A stretch of 22,152 nucleotides of DNA. Source: an uncultured Collinsella sp. (lineage in GTDB: Bacteria > Actinomycetota > Coriobacteriia > Coriobacteriales > Coriobacteriaceae). The stretch covers positions 1 to 22,152 of the forward strand of contig CAAECW010000034.1 of the NCBI GenBank assembly GCA_900754445.1. Reading direction: 5' to 3'. Positions 1 to 6,081 of the stretch are shown in pieces (position 1 is the first letter of the stretch; every line of letters starts with the position of its first letter). Below the pieces are notes generated by a model, which was not told the origin of the DNA, searched no databases, and saw only the letters and a list, made by a program, of their open reading frames with translations. The translations under genes and the position numbers were made by a program.

Positions 1-374
1 CTCGTAGCCGCCGAGACAATGTCGTCGTAGACGTTTTTGGGCGCCAGGCGCGGCGAGATGATCGCCTCGGTCGGACAGGCAGCGGCGCACAGGCCGCACT
101 TGCGACAGGAGTCGAGGATCTCGATGGAGTCTTCCTCGACCTCGATAGCGTTGACCGGGCACACGTCCATGCACGCGGTGCAGCCGCTCTTTTCGTTTTT
201 GCAGGTCAGGCACGGAATGGTGTTGCCGCGCGGGCGCTCCTTGTAGTCAGCAGGATTCCATTGAGGCGCCGACGGATCGAGTGCATCGGTCACACCGCCA
301 AGCGGGTTTTTAAGAAAGTCGAAACCCTTGCTGATCTCGATAATGTCATCAAACAGATCGTGTTCCTGCGCCAT
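1..374 (-). CDS. Dicluster (2x[4Fe-4S]) ferredoxin-type protein, 5' part only
   Basis: This is a partial gene: it starts at the ATG at 374 and runs off the window edge after 124 codons. The start has a strong ribosome binding site (AGGGAGGGG on the minus strand). After about 50 residues without obvious motifs come two cysteine clusters. The first has C55, C58, C65, C68 and C72-Pro, with C58/C65/C68/C72 a widened CX6CX2CX3CP. The second is a classic CX2CX2CX3CP at C90, C93, C96 and C100. Such clusters bind two [4Fe-4S] centres and pass electrons in the cytoplasm. The N-terminal ~50 residues and the continuation past C100 suggest it is longer than a bare ferredoxin; it may be an electron-transfer subunit of a reductase. 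The partner enzyme is not visible because the gene is cut. Confidence 0.8.
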   Translation of the reverse strand, partial: MAQEHDLFDDIIEISKGFDFLKNPLGGVTDALDPSAPQWNPADYKERPRGNTIPCLTCKNEKSGCTACMDVCPVNAIEVEEDSIEILDSCRKCGLCAAACPTEAIISPRLAPKNVYDDIVSAAT

Positions 375-525
375 GCGCGGCCCCTCCCTGAGCAGTGCAA
401 ACAAGCAAGAGATAATGATACGCCATCGGCCCACGCCTCGGGCAAATTACACGCGGCGCATCTTTGCGGCAAATAGCCCATGGCCTATCGCCGCCCCGAT
501 TGCACAAGGTCGATCAAGCGCCAAG

Positions 526-864
526 CTATGCCTCGCACATGAGCTGCACGAGCTTTTGTTCGGTCACCTTGACCTGCTCGTTGGCCATATTACGCTCGTT
601 TCTAAAGACCGCATTTGCAACACCCTGCAGGTCGCCATCGGAAATCGCGCTACACGGACCGTCATAAATCTTAAAGAACGGCTCGCTCAGATCTTCATCC
701 AGAAATCCATCGACGATCTGCCTGCACAGCCGATCCTCGGTGCCCTGGTCAAACAGGACATAGGCAGCGCAGCCCAACCATGACAGATACCTGCCCTGAC
801 GCGAAAGTTCGCCCGGCCCCTGAACATACCGGCCGGGGCCGCCATAAACCATGGGAAGCGCCAT
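526..864 (-). pseudogene. Fragment resembling the N-terminus of glycerol dehydrogenase
   Basis: The reading frame encodes 112 residues from the ATG at 864. Its first ~85 residues align with the start of the intact glycerol dehydrogenase next door at 1009-2109: YGGPGRYVQGPGELSRQG here against NSPSKYIQGPDELAKLG there, and FFKIYDGPCSAISDGDL against LFEDFNGECSKGEVDRL. It stops before the GGG nucleotide-binding motif and has none of the metal ligands, so it cannot be a working dehydrogenase. I chose 864 because the gldA terminator (961-996) and a hairpin (895-956) cover the upstream extension of the frame, and a GAAAGGG-like ribosome binding site precedes 864. It is either a decayed duplicate or a short protein kept for another purpose. 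The paralogy is visible; the pseudogene label is inference. Confidence 0.6.
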
Positions 865-894
865 ACGAAAATCCGCCCTTTCATCAATAACAAT

Positions 895-956
895 TGGTGC
901 AAAGTAACCCGCCCCCTGCACCAACTTGTGCATTGGTGACAGGTCACTTTGCACCA
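895..956. repeat. Imperfect inverted repeat (nested hairpin)
   Basis: The arms 895-909 and 942-956 are reverse complements at 14 of 15 positions (TGGTGCAAAGTAACC against TGGTGCAAAGTGACC). Inside is a second stem, CACCAA (919-924) with TTGGTG (933-938). It lies between the gldA terminator and the start of the gldA-like fragment. The right arm contains GACAGGTCACTTTG, which resembles GACAGGCACCTTTG in the hairpin at 8267-8299. Confidence 0.6.
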
Positions 957-960
957 TAGC

Positions 961-996
961 AAAAAGGGGCAAAGCCATCTGCCGGCTTTGCCCCTT
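961..996 (-). terminator. Intrinsic terminator of gldA
   Basis: A perfect 13-bp stem (964-976 with 984-996, AAGGGGCAAAGCC) closes a 7-nt loop. On the minus strand it is followed directly by five T residues (961-965). It begins 13 nt after the gldA stop codon, so it ends gldA transcription before the truncated fragment downstream. Confidence 0.9.
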
Positions 997-1008
997 CCTT
1001 AGCTTGAT

Positions 1009-2109
1009 TTACTCATCCATGAGATAGTAGTGGCCCAGTGCGTCGGCACCCAGGATGGCGTTTGCGACCATCTCGGGCGTCACCTCAAACGGCATGTTGC
1101 ACATGGTGTCCTCGGGCGCGCACGCAGCCTCGGCAACAATCATGGCCTTCTCGCGCGTAAGCTCGGCAACGCCAAGTTCCTTCATCGTGACCGGCAGACC
1201 CAGCTCAATGCAGAAGCCCAAGACTTCCTCGAGTTTCTCAGTCGGAGCATCCTCGAGTACCAGCTGGACGATGGTGCCAAAGGCGACCTTCTCGCCGTGA
1301 TACATGCCGTGGCACTCGGGCAGCATCGTCAGACCATTGTGGATGGCATGAGCAGCAGCAAGGCCCGAGCTCTCAAAGCCAATGCCGGAGAGCAGCGTAT
1401 TGGCCTCGATGATGTGCTCCACGGCAGGCGTCAGCGCGCCCTTCTCCAGCGCGACCTTGGCCTTGACGCCATCGGCCATAAGCGTCTCGTAGCAGAGCTT
1501 GGCGAGCGCCAGGCCGGCCATTCCGCCCTTGCCGCCGGCGCAGGTGCCGCCGTCGGCATCGTGCGTCGCCTGAGCCTCGAAATAGGTTGCGAGCGCATCG
1601 CCCATACCGGAAACCGTCAGGCGCACCGGGCTCGCCGCGATAACCGTCGTATCCATAAGGACGATATTGGGGTTCGCCTTAAGGAAGAGGTACTTGTCGA
1701 ACTGGCCGTCATCGGTATAGAGCACCGAAAGTGCCGAGCACGGTGCATCGGTCGAAGCAATGGTGGGGCAAATGATAACCGGGGACTCCAGGTAGTAGGC
1801 GACGGCCTTCGCGGTGTCGAGGATCTTGCCGCCACCGACGCCGACGACGATATCGCAACCGTTGTCGCGAGCGAGCGCAACCAGGCGATCGACCTCGCCC
1901 TTGGAGCACTCGCCGTTAAAATCCTCAAACAGCAGCTCGGCCTTAGCCTCGGCAAAGCCGCCCTCGATCTTGGCACCGACGCGCTTCTTGCCCGAAGGCG
2001 TCACGATGACGAGGGCCTTAGCGCCGAGCGGCTCGACATAGGAGCCGAGCTTGGCCAGCTCGTCCGGACCCTGGATGTACTTGCTGGGGCTATTGAAAAT
2101 TGCAGCCAT
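1009..2109 (-). CDS. gldA: Glycerol dehydrogenase (NAD+, metal-dependent)
   Basis: This 366-residue protein has the normal length and plan of GldA, which oxidises glycerol to dihydroxyacetone with NAD+ in the cytoplasm. The glycine-rich dinucleotide motif VGGGKILDTAKA is at residues 91-102. The three expected zinc ligands are present: D171 in SGMGDALATYFEAQ, H254 in AAAHAIHNGL and H271 in MYHGEKVAFG. The ATG at 2109 gives the standard start; the ribosome binding site is weak (GAATGGGA). It lies downstream of the iron-type alcohol dehydrogenase on the same strand, but a strong terminator at 2122-2171 separates them, so it probably has its own promoter or depends on read-through. No dihydroxyacetone kinase is in the window. 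A related 2-hydroxy-alcohol dehydrogenase activity is possible, since GldA enzymes are broad. Confidence 0.92.
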   Translation of the reverse strand: MAAIFNSPSKYIQGPDELAKLGSYVEPLGAKALVIVTPSGKKRVGAKIEGGFAEAKAELLFEDFNGECSKGEVDRLVALARDNGCDIVVGVGGGKILDTAKAVAYYLESPVIICPTIASTDAPCSALSVLYTDDGQFDKYLFLKANPNIVLMDTTVIAASPVRLTVSGMGDALATYFEAQATHDADGGTCAGGKGGMAGLALAKLCYETLMADGVKAKVALEKGALTPAVEHIIEANTLLSGIGFESSGLAAAHAIHNGLTMLPECHGMYHGEKVAFGTIVQLVLEDAPTEKLEEVLGFCIELGLPVTMKELGVAELTREKAMIVAEAACAPEDTMCNMPFEVTPEMVANAILGADALGHYYLMDE

Positions 2110-2121
2110 AACTATCCCATT

Positions 2122-2171
2122 CTCTAAAAGAAAAAAGAAAGGGGCTCCGTACAGATACGTGCGGAGCCCCT
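2122..2171 (-). terminator. Intrinsic terminator of the iron-type alcohol dehydrogenase gene
   Basis: The arms AGGGGCTCCG (2140-2149) and CGGAGCCCCT (2162-2171) form a perfect 10-bp stem with a 12-nt loop. On the minus strand a pyrimidine tract with runs of three, six and four T follows. It lies 22 nt past the stop codon of the upstream gene and ends about 12 nt before the gldA start codon. Confidence 0.92.
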
Positions 2172-2192
2172 CGTTACGATAACAAGAGTCGA

Positions 2193-3416
2193 TTAGAAAT
2201 CGATGTCGGTGTCGTAGTAGCAGGCCTTGAGGATCTTCTCGAAGTCGGCAGCCTTGGTCTCACGCGGGTTCTCGGGCGTGCAGGCGTCCTGCTCGGCGTT
2301 CGCGGCAATCTCGGGCAGCTTGGCGAGGAACTCCTCCTCGGAAACCATCTGCGGGTTCTCGGCGTCGACCTTCACGCCACCATTCGCGTAATCCTTGATG
2401 GACTGCGGAATGTTGAGCTGGTCGTTGAGGTCGCGGATCTTCTGGACGAGCGCAGCGATGAGCTCCTCGTTGGTCTCGCCGGGAAGGTGCAGGATCTCCT
2501 TGGCCACGTAAGCGTAACGCTCGGCAGCACGGGGATCCTTGGAGTTCCACTGGATGACCTTGCCCAGGTACATGGCGTTAGCGGCACCGTGGATGATGTG
2601 GCCGTTCTCGAAGGCAGCACCGGTCTTGTGAGCCATGGAGTGAACGATGCCGAGCAGGCCCGAGGAGAAGGCGATACCGGCGATGCACTGAGCCTCGTGC
2701 ATGTGCTGACGGGCCTCATGGTCGCCAGCATAGGACTTGGGCAGCCACTCGACGATCTCGCGGATGCCGTGCAGAGCGTTGGCGTCGGTGAACATAGAGG
2801 CGCAGGTGGAAACGTAGGCCTCCATGCAGTGGGTCAGAGCATCCATGCCGGTGTGAGCGCACAGCTTGGCGGGCATGGTGTAGGTGAGCTCGGGGTCGAC
2901 GATGGCGACATCAGGGGTGATGTTGAAGTCGGCCAGCGGGTACTTGATGCCCTTTTCGTAATCCGTGATGACGGAGAACGCGGTGACCTCGGTAGCGGTG
3001 CCGGAGGTAGAGGAGATGGCGCAGAAATGAGCCTTCTGACGCAGCTCAGGGAAGCTGAACGGCTGGATGATGTTGTCGAAGGACTCCTCGGGATACTCGT
3101 AGAAGACCCACATGGCCTTAGCGGCATCGATGGGCGAGCCGCCGCCGATAGCAACAATCCAGTCGGGCTCGAAGTCGCGCATAGCGGCTGCGCCCTTCAT
3201 GACGGTCTCGATGGAGGGATCGGACTCGACGCCCTCGAACAGCTTGACCTCCATGCCGGCCTCTTTGAGGTCGGCCTCAACGTCCTGCAGGAACCCGCCG
3301 CGGCGCATAGAGCTGCCGCCAGAAACGATGATGGCCTTCTTACCCTTGAGGTTCTTCACCTCGTGGCGAGCGCCCTCACCAAAGTACAGATCGCGAGGAT
3401 TGGTAAAACGTCCCAT
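2193..3416 (-). CDS. Iron-containing alcohol dehydrogenase (AdhE C-terminal-like)
   Basis: This 407-residue protein belongs to the group III metal-dependent alcohol dehydrogenases, cytoplasmic NAD(P)H enzymes that interconvert aldehydes and alcohols in fermentation. The ATG at 3416 is chosen over an upstream one at 3467 because TAGGAGG sits 8 nt before it and MGRFTNPRDLYFGEG is a typical family N-terminus. Visible motifs are AIGGGSPIDAAKAM (residues 89-102), STSGTATEVTAFSVI (136-150), MDALTHCMEAYVS (191-203) and HSMAHKTGAAFENGHIIHG (259-277). By comparison with FucO and AdhE the likely metal ligands are D192, H196, H259 and H276. The segment between the last two is three residues longer than in AdhE or FucO. 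The substrate cannot be read from sequence; ethanol/acetaldehyde and propanediol are both plausible. Confidence 0.9.
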   Translation of the reverse strand: MGRFTNPRDLYFGEGARHEVKNLKGKKAIIVSGGSSMRRGGFLQDVEADLKEAGMEVKLFEGVESDPSIETVMKGAAAMRDFEPDWIVAIGGGSPIDAAKAMWVFYEYPEESFDNIIQPFSFPELRQKAHFCAISSTSGTATEVTAFSVITDYEKGIKYPLADFNITPDVAIVDPELTYTMPAKLCAHTGMDALTHCMEAYVSTCASMFTDANALHGIREIVEWLPKSYAGDHEARQHMHEAQCIAGIAFSSGLLGIVHSMAHKTGAAFENGHIIHGAANAMYLGKVIQWNSKDPRAAERYAYVAKEILHLPGETNEELIAALVQKIRDLNDQLNIPQSIKDYANGGVKVDAENPQMVSEEEFLAKLPEIAANAEQDACTPENPRETKAADFEKILKACYYDTDIDF

Positions 3417-3456
3417 ACTGTGCCTCCTAAACAAGCCCCTCTTAGACTTGCGTATA

Positions 3457-3483
3457 TAACGGAGCACCCAATTGGCTCCGTTA
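3457..3483. promoter_or_regulatory. Perfect 9-bp inverted repeat upstream of the alcohol dehydrogenase gene
   Basis: TAACGGAGC (3457-3465) and GCTCCGTTA (3475-3483) are perfect reverse complements around a 9-nt spacer. The inner edge of the repeat overlaps TATATA (3453-3458), a possible minus-strand -10 box about 37 nt before the start codon. It could be an operator or a hairpin near the mRNA 5' end. It does not match the Rex consensus as I know it. Confidence 0.4.
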
Positions 3484-3916
3484 GGACCGGTTTGCGCGTT
3501 GCCGGCGATGACAATGCGCGATGTCTAAACGTCTCAACGCTCAGACAAGCACTATTTTACCGTTCTGGTTGGTCAGTTATTCACCTAAAGCCAACAATGA
3601 TGAAACGTTTTTTCTATCCCTGAAGACCCTTGTGCGGCATCCATACTCCCAAGCTGGGCAAACGTTTTATCAAGGTTGACCACATATCCCGGGCAGGACT
3701 GTGCCCCTCCAAAATGCGCCCCGTTCGCCGCCAAAAATCGACCGTTTGCGGCACCGTGATACCACTCAGTCGTCCAAGGTGCCGACATTTGTGCGACATC
3801 CGTCTTCGTGGTGCAAAGGTGCACGTCCAAGTGCGGCACCCCCGGTGTGCCACATGCGGGTAAACTAGAACCTTATATAGAGACATTTGAACCCTAACCG
3901 CAGCAAAGGAGGCCCC
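3484..3916. other. Gap between divergent genes with a recurring GTGCGRCAYCC-type motif
   Basis: No convincing gene is present. The right two thirds repeats a short motif: GTGCGGCATCC near 3631, TTGCGGCACC near 3748, GTGCGACATCC near 3791 and GTGCGGCACCC near 3831. AAACGTTTT occurs twice (near 3603 and 3660). A small open frame on the minus strand (3585-3839) crosses these repeats and has no recognisable domain, so I treat it as chance coding in repeat DNA. The strong ribosome binding site AAAGGAGG at 3905-3912 belongs to the gene starting at 3917. Before it, TAAACT (3861-3866) and TATATA (3874-3879) are possible -10 boxes. Confidence 0.4.
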
Positions 3917-4993
3917 ATGGCATTCGATCCCATTCAAGAGGATTGCCATCGCCTCGTTCTTGAGGCCTTGCGCCGCGACAATATCCCGCTCACCGACGCT
4001 GCCGCCGTAGAGCGTCTGATGGAACAATTCACCCGCAACCCCGCACCACTCATCGTGCACGACCGTGACCGCGCCGGGCACCTCATTGCCAAGGTGGTCG
4101 AAGCCGTCGACTACCGCATTCCCTTTATCCCTGACGATGCCCAGGCAGAGCAGGAAGAGGCAGCTGCCGAGAACATGCTCCGCGAGGCTGCCGCACTCGA
4201 TCCGGCCAACTGGGATGCCCAGCGCATGCTGACGGCCCTCACCGCAGAATCCAACGAGGAATACGTACAGTACCTGGTGTCCAAGTGCGACGAGGTGGAG
4301 CACGATCTGGCGCTCAAGATCACCTCGGCTCAGGACCCCTACGAGCGCGAGGCCGCAGGCGACCTTATGCGCCGCCCCTATCTGCGCTGGCTTGCCGCCT
4401 TGGCATCGCGCGCCCTCATTAGCGGCCGCTATCGCATGTCGCTCGAAGCCGCAAATCGCAGCTTGGACTTTGCGCCCAACGACCCCGCTGGTGTCCGCCA
4501 CACCGCGATGCTCGCCATGGCAAAGCTCGAATACCCCGCCGAGGAGCTCAAGCGCTTTCGCTCCGCTCACTCCGTGCCGTACCTCGCGAATACCCCGCTG
4601 CGCCGCCGCCCCAAAGATGCGGAGCGTGACTTGGACCCGTGGACGCTCATCGCGCTGATGAGCGCTGCCTGGCGCGAGCTGGACTACGAGGGTGCCGAAC
4701 ACTACCTGCGTATCCTTGTGCGTTCGTGCCCGCACGCAGCCGAGGCGCTCTACTTCCAAACCGAGTTTCCCGATGGCGTCTATGCCCGCGTCAACGTGGG
4801 TGCGGGCTCCACCGACGAGCTTGTCCTTGCGCTGTCCGAGGCGACGCCGGTACTGCAGGAGGGCCTGTGCGCCCCCGACAACGCCAGTTTTGCCGCCTGG
4901 GTCGCCACCAACGATATCGTGCGTTCCCAAATCGATGAGCGCATACTGCGGGCGGCCGAGCAGGGTTTGCCGTTTAAGGGAGGAGACCTCTAA
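3917..4993 (+). CDS. Helical-repeat (TPR-like) protein, first of a tandem pair
   Basis: This is a 358-residue soluble, mainly helical protein with no signal peptide or membrane segment. AAAGGAGG sits 4 nt before the ATG at 3917 and sets the start. Residues ~85-125 and ~157-275 have the A/L/Y spacing of tetratricopeptide-type repeats: RYRMSLEAANRSLDFAPNDP at 171-190, then AWRELDYEGAEHYLRILVRS at 251-270. From memory this order, ending in a GAGSTDELVLALSEA segment (296-309), resembles the ST7-like TPR family; I could not test that. It is paralogous to the next protein: LDPANWDAQRMLTAL (94-108) aligns with VDAYVLDAQLLAIIL there. Its stop overlaps the next start by one base, and murT-gatD follows, so the three are probably one operon. 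The function is unknown; a scaffold or adaptor role is an inference. Confidence 0.75.
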   Translation: MAFDPIQEDCHRLVLEALRRDNIPLTDAAAVERLMEQFTRNPAPLIVHDRDRAGHLIAKVVEAVDYRIPFIPDDAQAEQEEAAAENMLREAAALDPANWDAQRMLTALTAESNEEYVQYLVSKCDEVEHDLALKITSAQDPYEREAAGDLMRRPYLRWLAALASRALISGRYRMSLEAANRSLDFAPNDPAGVRHTAMLAMAKLEYPAEELKRFRSAHSVPYLANTPLRRRPKDAERDLDPWTLIALMSAAWRELDYEGAEHYLRILVRSCPHAAEALYFQTEFPDGVYARVNVGAGSTDELVLALSEATPVLQEGLCAPDNASFAAWVATNDIVRSQIDERILRAAEQGLPFKGGDL

Positions 4994-6036
4994 TGGATCC
5001 GAGCGTCTACATCCCCGCCTACCTGGAGCGCACCTATCTGGCGTCGCACCCCGAGCTCACCGATGCAGCACGCGAGCTTGTCCATAACGACATTAGCGCG
5101 AATCCCCAAAAGTACGCGCAGTCCGAGCATGCCCAGGCGCTGCTGTCCTATGCCGGTGTTCATCGCCACCTGCTCGACGAGCTCCATCGCATCGAGGACA
5201 TGGGCAGCGACGAGGAATTCGAGCAGACGCGCAATCGTCTGTTCGACGACATGCGCGATGAGCTGCTCAAGATTGTCCGCGTCGATGCGTATGTCCTCGA
5301 TGCCCAGCTGCTCGCCATCATCCTGGCTGACACGCCCGTTGACGCCTGCCTGGGCGACCTGATGAAGCTCGAGGCGACCACAACCGATTACCTGCAGCAA
5401 AGCGTGCCCGGGTTCGACATGGAAGCCCCGCACTACTGGGCCAATAAGGTTTTGGCGGACGGTGTGACGGCGGCAGAGCTCACCGTGAGCGAGCCGGCTC
5501 TTATCGGGTGGCTTCACACACTCGAGGCCATCTCGCAGCTGTGCATGGCGAGCGCTCGCTACCGTGCTGCCGCCAACTACGCCCGCCGTGTTCTTAAGGC
5601 GGAAGGCTACCCCACCCGAGCCGCAGGCACCGTGTTGCTCGCCCTCGCTCGCCTGGAAGACCAGGACGGCTTTTTTGCCCTGGCCCACCAGCTCGAGGAA
5701 GAGATCGGGGCTGACGCGCTCGAGAACTCTCCTTGGTATCTGCTCGCCCGCACGATTCTGCTGTTCAAAACAAACAAGATGCGCCCGGCGACACGCGCGC
5801 TGCGTGAGTTTGCCAACCGTTGCGAGGGCGGTGCGTTCTTCTTGCTGAACCCCATGTACCAGACACCGTACCTTCCCTGCCGGCCCGAGCCACGCGATCC
5901 CTGGGATCTTTCGCACCAGGCCGTTTGGGAAGCGGACGGCATCATCTCGGATACCCCCGACTTTGCCCCCTGGGCCAACGCCTGCGAAGATGTATCGCAG
6001 CTTGCCCAGGAATTTGCGCGCCGCTACGGATTTTAG
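4993..6036 (+). CDS. Helical-repeat (TPR-like) protein, second of a tandem pair
   Basis: This 347-residue cytoplasmic protein begins at an ATG that shares its A with the preceding stop codon (TAATG), with GGGAGGAG as ribosome binding site, so translation is probably coupled. It shares the plan of its neighbour: a repeat pair at about residues 97-125, a central repeat at 181-220 (YRAAANYARRVLKAEGYPTR), a further pair at 248-276 and a closing aromatic segment DPWDLSHQAVWEADGI (302-317). Identity between the two is low but the order of conserved helices is the same, so I read them as products of an old duplication that now may form a heterodimer. No catalytic motif is visible. The 45-bp gap to murT-gatD has no terminator. 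I do not recognise a characterised homologue. Confidence 0.75.
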   Translation: MDPSVYIPAYLERTYLASHPELTDAARELVHNDISANPQKYAQSEHAQALLSYAGVHRHLLDELHRIEDMGSDEEFEQTRNRLFDDMRDELLKIVRVDAYVLDAQLLAIILADTPVDACLGDLMKLEATTTDYLQQSVPGFDMEAPHYWANKVLADGVTAAELTVSEPALIGWLHTLEAISQLCMASARYRAAANYARRVLKAEGYPTRAAGTVLLALARLEDQDGFFALAHQLEEEIGADALENSPWYLLARTILLFKTNKMRPATRALREFANRCEGGAFFLLNPMYQTPYLPCRPEPRDPWDLSHQAVWEADGIISDTPDFAPWANACEDVSQLAQEFARRYGF

Positions 6037-6081
6037 TGACGCACTCGACCCGACCATGTCGTTTACGTTAGGAACGGATTC

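Noticed and set aside
865..978. Longer start (978) for the gldA-like fragment
   Set aside because: The extension would translate the gldA terminator and a hairpin, and the similarity to GldA begins only after the ATG at 864.
3585..3839. Small 84-codon gene on the minus strand
   Set aside because: It crosses short repeated motifs, shows no domain and lacks a convincing ribosome binding site, so I treat it as repeat DNA.
3614..4930. 438-codon minus-strand open frame over the first TPR-like gene
   Set aside because: The plus-strand frame has a strong ribosome binding site, a paralogue and coupling to the next gene; the minus frame has none of these.
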